Shown piece by piece: positions 1 to 5,566 of a DNA stretch of 5,702 bases (position 1 is its first letter; each line of letters starts with the position of its first letter). The stretch is from Lentimicrobiaceae bacterium (lineage in GTDB: Bacteria; Bacteroidota; Bacteroidia; Bacteroidales; JAGONC01). The notes below the pieces were generated by a model that was not told the DNA's origin, ran no database searches, and was given only the letters and a program-made list of their open reading frames with translations. The position numbers and the translations under genes are program-made. The stretch covers positions 1 to 5,702 of the forward strand of contig JAUXII010000084.1 of assembly GCA_030621075.1 (NCBI GenBank), given 5' to 3'.

Positions 1-868
1 GCTCCCCATCAGCGTATTCAAAATGATTATAATTTCCAAACCGGGCGTTTGCAATGTTGTTGATTGATAAATAATATATCAACGAGTCTTCATCATCATT
101 ATGATAATGCAATTCCATATGGGAAATGGAAGAGAAGAAAGAGAGATAAAGAATGGATCCATCTCCGGGCATAGTAATTTGGTCGGTTGAGATATAAATA
201 CCATTAATAAATTCTTTAAATGCAACGTTATCTTCAAGGGAGGCCTGAGGTGCTGATAGGATTTTATCGCCCAGAATGGTATTCATCGGAATTTTCAGAT
301 GAGGTGCAAGCGGAATAGAGTCGATATAAACACTATCGGTTGGCCTTGGCTCCGTTGTATAGTTTGCAAGCTCGGTTTGATCAATCTCCAGGTTATTGAT
401 CGAATAATAAGCCGAATCAAAGTTTATTTCTTCAACAACCTCAAATACTTTAAAAGTTAATTCGGTTAGTGTATCTCCGTAGTATCCTGAATAGCTAATG
501 GCCATAACCATTGAATCGCACTGGGGGTTGGTTCCAAAATCAGGAGTAACTGTTGTAAGGCTGAGCTGTGAGTAAATACTGGCTGTTGTTATTCCAAAAA
601 CCGGATCGAAAATTGATCCCAATAATACAGTAGAAAGTTCATCCGTTCGAGCCGAATCTTCAAAGACTGAAAAAGCAACAATTGAGGCGGTATCATTGAA
701 TTCAACGCCCAGTGGGTTGTTGTCGACAAGGTCCAGCCCAAGAGCTTCTGGCTTCTTATTACAAGAGGCTAAAATCAACACCATGGCAATGGTGTAGAAA
801 ATGAGATAATTGAATTTATGACTAAAAATTTTCAATTTCTTTTTTTTTGCTGATAACGAAGAGCGCAT
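1..868 (-). CDS. DUF4270 family lipoprotein, C-terminus cut off by window edge
   Basis: The frame is open from the ATG at 868 to the window edge, giving 289 codons without a stop. DUF4270 proteins are usually clearly longer than this, so the C-terminal part is missing. The N-terminus has a basic stretch (four Lys at 8-11), a hydrophobic core at about 22-34 and a lipobox LASC with the acceptor Cys at 36, which predicts a type II signal peptide and an outer-membrane or periplasmic lipoprotein. After Cys36 come Asn-Lys-Lys rather than acidic residues, so the usual Bacteroidota surface-export signal is not evident. Family features include LGLDLV just after the Cys, LLGSIFDPVFG around residue 90, and a later YYGDTLTE stretch. 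The function of DUF4270 is not established. The gene starts 21 bases after the GT5-like gene's stop and is probably co-transcribed with it. No Shine-Dalgarno sequence is visible. Met29 would leave too short a signal peptide, so the ATG at 868 is preferred. Confidence 0.85.
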   Translation of the reverse strand, partial: MRSSLSAKKKKLKIFSHKFNYLIFYTIAMVLILASCNKKPEALGLDLVDNNPLGVEFNDTASIVAFSVFEDSARTDELSTVLLGSIFDPVFGITTASIYSQLSLTTVTPDFGTNPQCDSMVMAISYSGYYGDTLTELTFKVFEVVEEINFDSAYYSINNLEIDQTELANYTTEPRPTDSVYIDSIPLAPHLKIPMNTILGDKILSAPQASLEDNVAFKEFINGIYISTDQITMPGDGSILYLSFFSSISHMELHYHNDDEDSLIYYLSINNIANARFGNYNHFEYADGE

Positions 869-889
869 TGTATTTATTATCAGAAAAAA

Positions 890-1699
890 TTATTCAGCAA
901 GAATTTTATCATAAAAATCAGAATATGTTTGTATATATGTCTCTTCGGGTTGGTATTCTAATAATGGTTTTCCCGATGACCGGGCATATTTTTCTATTTC
1001 CGTATTAATATTTTCACTACCCATAATAAGTGCATCTGAGTTGTCGATGGCAGCTTTGATCAGACTTTCATACCCAGGCTTTTTATAGTGAGTAAGATCG
1101 GCATCGGTAATACCGTCCTGCCTGAATTTTTTATAAAAATCCTTACTTAATATTTCTTCAAAATCATCGTCATAAAGAGATAAAAACACTTTTGTATCAC
1201 TAAAAAGAGGATTGTCTTTAAAAGCTTTTTTAACATATAATGGAATAAGGCTGGTTATCCATCCGTGGCAATGTACAACATCTGGTGACCACCCAAGTTT
1301 TTTAATCGTTTCCAAAACACCACATGAGAAAAAGATAGCCCGTTCGTCGTTGTCTTCAAAAAAGGCATCATTTTTATCGCGGAAAATGAATTTTCGCTGG
1401 AAGTAATCTTCATTATCTATAAAATATATTTGCATTCTGGCCGACTGGATAGAAGCCACTTTAATGATTAGAGGGTAATCGTTATTGTCGATAATCAGAT
1501 TCATTCCTGAGAGCCGGATCACCTCGTGAAGCTGGTTCCTTCTTTCGTTGATATTGCCATACCTTGGCATGAACGTCCTGATCTCTTTACCTTTTTCCTG
1601 GATTCCTTGTGGAAGATAACGTCCAATGGTACTCATGGGGCTTTCTTCCATGTAAGGAGTGATTTCCTGATTGACGAATAATACTTTTGTTTTTTCCAT
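890..1699 (-). CDS. Stand-alone GT5 N-terminal domain protein (annotated as glycogen/starch synthase family)
   Basis: The 269 residues match only the N-terminal Rossmann half of GT5 glycogen/starch synthases. The start KVLFVNQEITPYMEE matches the family's KVLFVSSEVAP-type opening; MPRYG is at 44-48, NDERAIFFS at 117-125 and PDVVHCHGW at 139-147, the last matching the usual DVVHAHDWHT. Canonical enzymes are about 450-500 residues and carry a second domain with the acidic catalytic motif, which is absent here: the gene stops at 890 and a different protein starts 21 bases later. The ADP-glucose-binding KTGGL motif near the N-terminus is replaced by EESPM (19-23), and the HDW aspartate is a glycine (146). 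Short homologues of this kind are, as far as I recall, common in Bacteroidota, so this is probably a family trait, not a broken gene. Glycogen synthesis is unlikely; a binding or partner role is possible. It has its own predicted promoter upstream. Confidence 0.85.
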   Translation of the reverse strand: MEKTKVLFVNQEITPYMEESPMSTIGRYLPQGIQEKGKEIRTFMPRYGNINERRNQLHEVIRLSGMNLIIDNNDYPLIIKVASIQSARMQIYFIDNEDYFQRKFIFRDKNDAFFEDNDERAIFFSCGVLETIKKLGWSPDVVHCHGWITSLIPLYVKKAFKDNPLFSDTKVFLSLYDDDFEEILSKDFYKKFRQDGITDADLTHYKKPGYESLIKAAIDNSDALIMGSENINTEIEKYARSSGKPLLEYQPEETYIQTYSDFYDKILAE

Positions 1700-1729
1700 T
1701 GTTTATGGGGAATTTAGGCATAAAAAGTG

Positions 1730-1760
1730 CAAAAATAGTAATAATTTAGCTAAGAATCAA
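1730..1760 (-). promoter_or_regulatory. Predicted Bacteroidota-type promoter for the GT5-like/DUF4270 pair
   Basis: Read on the minus strand, TATTTTTG (1737-1730) is an exact match to the Bacteroidota -7 consensus TAnnTTTG. A TTG -33 element (1760-1758) lies 20 bases upstream, within the expected spacing. Transcription would start around 1723-1726, leaving a leader of about 25 bases before the ATG at 1699. The sequence match is direct; activity is inferred. Confidence 0.6.
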
Positions 1761-1840
1761 TGTGTTTAGTAACAAAAGGAATTATATGTTTTTGAAACTG
1801 AAATATTTGAGGTAAATCATAAAAGAAGATTCAAGCCCCT

Positions 1841-1864
1841 AGCCTCAAGCCTCAAGCCTCAAGC
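1841..1864. repeat. Heptamer tandem repeat (AGCCTCA, about 3.4 copies)
   Basis: Three perfect head-to-tail copies of AGCCTCA (1841-1847, 1848-1854, 1855-1861) are followed by a partial AGC. A degenerate upstream portion (TCAAGCCCCT, 1831-1840) and the related AGCCTGT at 1900-1906 suggest an older, longer array. It lies in the middle of the divergent gap, outside both predicted promoters. Short heptamer arrays of this kind can change copy number by replication slippage; no function is evident. Confidence 0.75.
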
Positions 1865-1953
1865 AGTTGAAGGATTAAGATCATTAACCCGCAGGTTGTA
1901 GCCTGTAGCTGTTTTAGACATTTGATTTATAGAGAAATTATTTTTCGTTTTTT

Positions 1954-1983
1954 TTTGAGAACATAAAATTTAATTTAAATTTG
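1954..1983 (+). promoter_or_regulatory. Predicted Bacteroidota-type promoter for proline dehydrogenase
   Basis: TAAATTTG (1976-1983) is an exact TAnnTTTG -7 element and TTTG (1954-1957) a -33 element, with 18 bases between them. Transcription would start near 1988-1991, giving a leader of about 50 bases before the ATG at 2041. The leader is A-rich with no Shine-Dalgarno sequence, as is usual in this phylum. Confidence 0.6.
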
Positions 1984-2010
1984 CCTGTTATTTTGTTAAC
2001 AATGCCAGGC
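1983..2010. promoter_or_regulatory. Dyad in the predicted leader of proline dehydrogenase (possible operator or RNA hairpin)
   Basis: A perfect 10-base palindrome TTGTTAACAA (1993-2002) is bracketed by the inverted pair GCCTG (1983-1987) and CAGGC (2006-2010), with the two centres offset by one base. It starts at the end of the -7 box and covers the predicted transcription start, where a repressor or a 5'-end RNA structure could act. The symmetry is seen directly; a regulatory role is inferred. Confidence 0.35.
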
Positions 2011-2040
2011 TGAAACAGCTTGCAATAAACCAATTAAAAC

Positions 2041-2952
2041 ATGTTCAATAAAGCAATAGCCGCGATGCTCCCGTTTTTCCCCAAGAAATTTGTGTGGGTG
2101 TTTTCAAAAAAATACATTGCCGGAGAATCTCTTGACGACGCTATCCGCGTGTCGAAAGATCTTAATGCCAGGGGAATGAAGGTCACACTTGATGTCCTGG
2201 GTGAATTTATTACCAATCTCAGCCAGGCAGAAGAGAATAAAAAGGAATATTTAGACCTTATCGATGTTGCAGAGAAAGAACAAATCGATGGTAATTATTC
2301 AATCAAGCCGACCATGTTTGGCCTGCTTCTCGACAAAGATGTTTGCTACCGCAATATCAGGGAAGTAGTTGCAAAAGCGGCATTCTATAATAATTTTGTT
2401 CGTGTTGACATGGAAGATTCGCAATGTGTGGATCTGGAAATAGAACTGTTCCGAAAACTAAAACAGGAGTTTCCTAAAAATGTTGGCCTGGTTTTTCAGT
2501 CGTATATGAAGCGCACACACAACGACATGAAGGGCCTGATGGATATTCATTCTGAAGAGACCCCGCTAAATTACCGGTTATGTAAGGGAATATATGTTGA
2601 GCCGGCCGAAATTGCTTTTAAAAAGTATCATGAAGTAAACCAACATTTTTTAGAGGATTTGGAATTTATGTTTCAGCATAACATGTATCCCGGGATTGCC
2701 ACACATGATAAGCCATTGATTAGCGGAGCGTATCAGCTTATTGAGAAGTACAATATACCGAAAGAGAAGTATGAGTTCCAGATGTTATACGGCGTCACCC
2801 CGGAATTAAGAAAATCAATTGTTGAAAAGGGCCATACTATGCGGATATATGTTCCTTTTGGCAAACAGTGGTTTGGTTATTCAACCCGCAGGCTGAAAGA
2901 AAATCCTAAAATGGCAAATCATATTATAAAGGCGATTTTTGTGAAGGGGTGA
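2041..2952 (+). CDS. Proline dehydrogenase (monofunctional, FAD-dependent)
   Basis: This enzyme oxidises L-proline to 1-pyrroline-5-carboxylate and passes electrons from FAD to the quinone pool, the first step of proline catabolism. At 303 residues it is a single PRODH barrel domain, like monofunctional enzymes and unlike PutA, so the P5C dehydrogenase must be encoded elsewhere. Family motifs appear in order: DVLGEF (51-56), SIKP (87-90), VRVDMED (120-126), FQSYMKRT (152-159), RLCKGIYVEP (179-188), IATHD (219-223), FQMLYG (246-251) and, at the C-terminus, YVPFGKQWFGYSTRRLKENP (270-289). The paired Arg283-Arg284 matches the arginines that bind the proline carboxylate in PutA-type enzymes. The ATG at 2041 is the first in-frame start after the predicted promoter. 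It converges on an M24B peptidase that could supply proline from Xaa-Pro peptides; that link is inferred. Confidence 0.93.
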   Translation: MFNKAIAAMLPFFPKKFVWVFSKKYIAGESLDDAIRVSKDLNARGMKVTLDVLGEFITNLSQAEENKKEYLDLIDVAEKEQIDGNYSIKPTMFGLLLDKDVCYRNIREVVAKAAFYNNFVRVDMEDSQCVDLEIELFRKLKQEFPKNVGLVFQSYMKRTHNDMKGLMDIHSEETPLNYRLCKGIYVEPAEIAFKKYHEVNQHFLEDLEFMFQHNMYPGIATHDKPLISGAYQLIEKYNIPKEKYEFQMLYGVTPELRKSIVEKGHTMRIYVPFGKQWFGYSTRRLKENPKMANHIIKAIFVKG

Positions 2953-2965
2953 CGATTCCGTGGTG

Positions 2966-2988
2966 CTGTCAGGTGTTACACCTGACAG
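2966..2988. terminator. Perfect hairpin between convergent genes, likely bidirectional terminator
   Basis: CTGTCAGGTG (2966-2975) and CACCTGACAG (2979-2988) form a perfect 10-bp stem with loop TTA, 14 bases after the proline dehydrogenase stop. No T-run follows on either strand, so classic intrinsic termination is not certain. The symmetric arm structure could end transcription from both convergent genes. The hairpin is directly visible; its role is inferred from position. Confidence 0.6.
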
Positions 2989-2997
2989 GCAACCCAA

Positions 2998-3007
2998 CAC
3001 CTGACAG
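2998..3007. repeat. Third copy of the hairpin arm
   Basis: CACCTGACAG here is identical to the right arm at 2979-2988, so the left arm (2966-2975) could pair with either copy. This copy ends three bases from the peptidase stop codon. The pattern resembles the short CCTGTCAGGT-type intergenic repeats I recall in Bacteroidota genomes. Confidence 0.7.
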
Positions 3008-3010
3008 CCA

Positions 3011-4399
3011 TTACTTCTGCATCACCCTCTCAATCTCCCCAATCGTTTTTGGTATTGGCTTTCCAAGCACCCTGTACCCCGAACCAGTCACCAGCACATC
3101 GTCCTCGATCCTGATACCGCCAATATCCATATAATCACCGATTTTATCGTAGTTGATGAATTCTTCAAATTTCTTTTTTGCTTTCCATTGATCAATCAGC
3201 TCGGGAATGAAGTAAATACCGGGTTCCACCGTAAGTACAAAACCGGGTTGTAATTTTTTTGCCAGCCTGAGGAAAGCAAGCCCGAACTGGTCTGATCTTT
3301 TAATTTCATTGTCATATCCGACATTATTTTCGCCCAGGCCCTCCATGTCGTGAACATCAAGTCCCATCATGTGCCCAAGCCCATGAGGGAAGAACAGGGC
3401 ATGAGCACCCTGCGAAACAGCCTCTTCCACATCGCCCTTCATAAGGCCCAGCTCTTTAAGGCCGCTGGCAACGGTTTTAGCAGCTAACAGATGAATGCTT
3501 TTATAGGTAACACCCGGCCGGATGGCTTCAATTGATTTGACATTGGCATCAAGAACAACCTGGTAAATTTCTTTTTGTCGCTGATTGAATTTTCCGCCAA
3601 CGGGCACTGTCCTGGTTATGTCGCTTGCATAGTGCATGGTCGTTTCTGCTCCGGCATCGGTAACCATCATGCGGCCCTCAACAAGTGTGTTGCCGTGATA
3701 ATGATTGTGCAAAGTCTGGCCGTTTATGCTTAGTATTATCGGAAAAGATACAGGCCCTCCTTTCGCAAGGGAAATGCCTTCAATTGTTCCTGCAATTTCC
3801 CTTTCAATCACCCCAGGCATGGCCATTTTCATGGCAGTCACATGCATGTCGTAGGCAATATCAACAGCTTTTTCGATTTCGGAAATCTCGTATTCGTCTT
3901 TTATTGAACGAAGCTCAATAACGGCCCTGATCAGTTCCTGTGATACATAGTCGTGGACCCGGGCAGTTAAAAATCCAAGAAGCTGTTTTAACTGAACCAA
4001 CTGTTCTCCCCGGTATGGAGGAAGGAAATGGACCTTTTTACCTGACTTAATTGCGTCGTTTAAAAAATCAACCAGCGTACCGAATGGTTTTGTGTTTTCC
4101 ACACCCACCTCAGCAGCTCTCTCTTTCATTAAAGGTTGTGGCCCCATCCAGATGATATCATCCATATCAACATCGTTGCCGAAAATGTAATCTTTATCAT
4201 TATCAACATCCAACACTCCGGCCAGGTCCGGATGGTCTAAACCAAAGAAATATAGAAAATTGCTATCCTGGCGAAAATGATAGGTATTGGCCGGATAGTT
4301 AAAGGAGGCTTCGCTGTTTCCCGATATTAAGATTATTCCTGAACCGATCCGGTTTTTTAATTGGTTTCTTCGTTCTGTATATACTTTTTTATCAAACAT
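3011..4399 (-). CDS. M24B metallopeptidase, Xaa-Pro dipeptidase (prolidase)/aminopeptidase P family
   Basis: This enzyme is predicted to cleave the bond before proline (Xaa-|-Pro) using two metal ions, probably in the cytoplasm since no signal peptide is seen. Residues 1 to about 150 form the creatinase/aminopeptidase P N-terminal domain (SNFLYFFGLDHPDLAGVLDVD at 46-66); the rest is the pita-bread M24 domain. All five metal ligands are present: Asp248 (TDAGAE), Asp260 (SDITRT), His343 (HGLGHMMG), Glu392 (TVEPGIY) and Glu432 (GIRIEDD). Supporting histidines are 233 (HNHY) and 350 (LDVHD). The 30-odd residue segment after HD (351-389, ending in RLAKKLQPGFVLT), the following VEPGIYF and an early WMG resemble eukaryote-type prolidase more than E. 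coli PepP, so a dipeptidase is plausible. It has its own predicted promoter and converges on proline dehydrogenase. Substrate length preference cannot be settled from sequence. Confidence 0.92.
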   Translation of the reverse strand: MFDKKVYTERRNQLKNRIGSGIILISGNSEASFNYPANTYHFRQDSNFLYFFGLDHPDLAGVLDVDNDKDYIFGNDVDMDDIIWMGPQPLMKERAAEVGVENTKPFGTLVDFLNDAIKSGKKVHFLPPYRGEQLVQLKQLLGFLTARVHDYVSQELIRAVIELRSIKDEYEISEIEKAVDIAYDMHVTAMKMAMPGVIEREIAGTIEGISLAKGGPVSFPIILSINGQTLHNHYHGNTLVEGRMMVTDAGAETTMHYASDITRTVPVGGKFNQRQKEIYQVVLDANVKSIEAIRPGVTYKSIHLLAAKTVASGLKELGLMKGDVEEAVSQGAHALFFPHGLGHMMGLDVHDMEGLGENNVGYDNEIKRSDQFGLAFLRLAKKLQPGFVLTVEPGIYFIPELIDQWKAKKKFEEFINYDKIGDYMDIGGIRIEDDVLVTGSGYRVLGKPIPKTIGEIERVMQK

Positions 4400-4445
4400 G
4401 ATTTAATTGTTTAAAGGATGGTCATTAATAAAAAATTTTAAGGGG

Positions 4446-4453
4446 CAAAGGTA
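4446..4453 (-). promoter_or_regulatory. Predicted -7 element for the M24B peptidase
   Basis: Read on the minus strand, TACCTTTG is an exact match to TAnnTTTG, 46 bases upstream of the ATG at 4399. No TTG is found at the ideal -33 distance; the nearest, TTTG (4468-4465), is too close at 11 bases. The promoter call therefore rests on the -7 box alone. Confidence 0.45.
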
Positions 4454-4505
4454 GTGAATTATATCAAAGGATGAGCCTCTCCGAAAAATCAAAAACTAAA
4501 ATAAT

Positions 4506-4597
4506 GCCACGAAGACACTAAGACACCAAGCTTCACAAAGAACACATATACAGTGCTTTAAGCTTAGTGGGTCTTAGTGTCTTTGAGCCTTCGTGGC
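4506..4597. repeat. GCCACGAAG-type inverted repeat, MITE/REP-like
   Basis: The left arm (4506-4533) and right arm (4560-4597) share three inverted blocks: GCCACGAAG (4506-4514 with 4589-4597), ACACTAAGAC (4515-4524 with 4571-4580) and AAGCTT (4528-4533 with 4560-4565). The right arm has an 8-base insertion between the first two blocks, and the central loop is about 26 bases. The 7-base direct repeat AAATAAT abuts both ends exactly (4499-4505 and 4598-4604), as a target-site duplication would, although the AT-rich context makes chance possible. It contains no ORF. It may also stop transcription from the SDR operon. Confidence 0.7.
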
Positions 4598-4599
4598 AA

Positions 4600-4668
4600 A
4601 TAATTAACTTTTCGGATGGGAGTCAAAGAGATGTTTGAAACGAAGTGAGTTTCCGGCAAGTTAATTAT
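4600..4668. repeat. Second inverted repeat with 17-base arms
   Basis: Positions 4600-4616 and 4652-4668 are inverted copies matching at 15 of 17 bases, centred on TTAATTA and CCGGA-like ends. The left arm begins where the GCCACGAAG element ends. Its TTTTCGGA (4609-4616) also has an inverted partner TCCGAAAA at 4480-4487, on the far side of that element, so this sequence is present three times around it. Confidence 0.55.
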
Positions 4669-4699
4669 GCTTCGAACAGGTTGATCAGAAATAGAAACC

Positions 4700-5566
4700 C
4701 TAATTTGATTTTTGGGGTTTATTTGCCAGGGAGGCCAAATGTTTCATCATTAGCCAGTTAAATAAACGACGTGGCAACTTCAATAACATGTATGTTCTTT
4801 TTGCATCGCTGCCGACAATGTAAACCTGTTTTGGCTTCTTCGAGGTTAACCCATGGGCAACAGCCTTTGCCACCTCAACGGCAGGTACAGGATTAATTAA
4901 ATCATCTATGATATCGCCGATTTTAACAAAGAAGCTGTACGCATTGGTTAATTCCGGGTCTATGTTTTTACGCAACCTGTCTCTGTATGCCTTTGATTTT
5001 TCCCATATTGCACTTTCAACAGGGCCGGGAGCGACTAACGATACAAACATACCGAATGGTTTTAGTTCTAAATGCAGGGATTCGGTAATGGCCCTGACAG
5101 CATATTTAGAAGCAGCATAAGTACTGGCCGCGGGACTGGCTACAAAACCGGAGATCGATCCGATATTAATTATCCGCCCCGAATGTTTACGAAGAAGCGG
5201 TAAAAAGGCCTTTGTTACAGCATGAAGGCCAATGACATTAACCTCCATTACTTTCCGGATTTCTTCTGTCGGTGTCGCTTCCAAAACACCCCCTCTTCCA
5301 ATTCCGGCATTATTAACAAGGCCAAACAGAGGGTATTCTGTTTCGTTAGAGATCATATTATATGCATCAACAATTGTATCCTCTTTTTCAACGTCCAACA
5401 TAACCGGCTTAAGCCTTTCAGATACTTCCTTTGTTAATTGTTTCTCATCTTCCTGATTACGAACCCCGGCAAACACCATAAAACCCAGGTTATCGAGGTA
5501 GTGGGCACAGGCTTTCCCAATTCCGGTTGATGCTCCTGTAATTAAAACAGATTTTTTGTCTTTCAT
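4700..5566 (-). CDS. Classical short-chain dehydrogenase/reductase (SDR)
   Basis: This NAD(P)-dependent oxidoreductase of 288 residues has a Rossmann fold. The cofactor-binding motif TGASTGIG is at 10-17, NNAG at 85-88, the catalytic Asn at 110, Ser137, and YAASK with Tyr150 and Lys154; the PG motif is at 180-181. Arg36, after the second strand (FAGVRN), hints at NADP(H) preference. The FAGVRN stretch and the overall length recall the retinol/17-beta-hydroxysteroid/3-hydroxybutyrate dehydrogenase-like branch, so the substrate is unknown but may be a hydrophobic alcohol or ketone. The last 35 or so residues (KLPRRLFNWLMMKHLASLA) look like a basic amphipathic helix. The start ATG at 5566 overlaps the upstream peptidase stop as ATGA, which suggests translational coupling and fixes this start. 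The stop is TAG, within a weak AAACCC/GGGTTT inverted pair. Confidence 0.92.
   Translation of the reverse strand: MKDKKSVLITGASTGIGKACAHYLDNLGFMVFAGVRNQEDEKQLTKEVSERLKPVMLDVEKEDTIVDAYNMISNETEYPLFGLVNNAGIGRGGVLEATPTEEIRKVMEVNVIGLHAVTKAFLPLLRKHSGRIINIGSISGFVASPAASTYAASKYAVRAITESLHLELKPFGMFVSLVAPGPVESAIWEKSKAYRDRLRKNIDPELTNAYSFFVKIGDIIDDLINPVPAVEVAKAVAHGLTSKKPKQVYIVGSDAKRTYMLLKLPRRLFNWLMMKHLASLANKPQKSN

Larger units (their letters stand above)
1700..2040. other. Divergent intergenic region between GT5-like gene and proline dehydrogenase
   Basis: This 341-base gap separates two divergent genes. It holds a predicted promoter towards each gene, a 7-base tandem repeat (1841-1864), a related degenerate copy at about 1900-1913, and a dyad in the proline dehydrogenase leader (1983-2010). 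I see no RNA gene, no convincing small ORF and no mobile element remnant in it. Confidence 0.7.
4400..4699. other. Intergenic region with promoter and nested inverted repeats
   Basis: This 300-base gap separates two minus-strand genes, the SDR and the complete M24B peptidase. It carries a predicted promoter for the peptidase (4446-4453), a GCCACGAAG-type inverted repeat (4506-4597) and a second inverted repeat (4600-4668). No coding sequence or RNA gene is apparent. The repeats probably separate the two transcription units. Confidence 0.7.

Noticed and set aside
890..892. The short GT5 gene as a pseudogene truncated by a frameshift or nonsense mutation.
   Set aside because: The sequence after its stop does not continue a GT5 C-terminal domain in any frame I read; an unrelated lipoprotein starts 21 bases later, and short homologues are known to me in this phylum.
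1212..1406. Plus-strand open frame of 64 codons inside the GT5-like gene.
   Set aside because: It is antisense to a well-supported gene, has no recognisable motif and no promoter-like context.
1841..1864. The heptamer array as a CRISPR array.
   Set aside because: The units are 7 bases and directly abutting, with no spacers and no cas genes nearby.
2034..2216. Minus-strand open frame of 60 codons over the start of proline dehydrogenase.
   Set aside because: It is the antisense shadow of a strongly supported gene and carries no family signature.
2949..3134. Plus-strand open frame of 61 codons overlapping the proline dehydrogenase stop.
   Set aside because: It runs through the hairpin repeat and antisense to the peptidase C-terminus; its composition is that of a shadow frame.
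4506..4597. The GCCACGAAG inverted repeat as a tRNA or other structured RNA gene.
   Set aside because: It does not fold into a cloverleaf, lacks T-arm and anticodon-arm sequences, and fits a repeat-type inverted structure better.
5222..5456. Two overlapping plus-strand frames within the SDR gene.
   Set aside because: Both are antisense to the cofactor-binding half of a clear SDR, overlap one another in different frames and show no homology I recognise.
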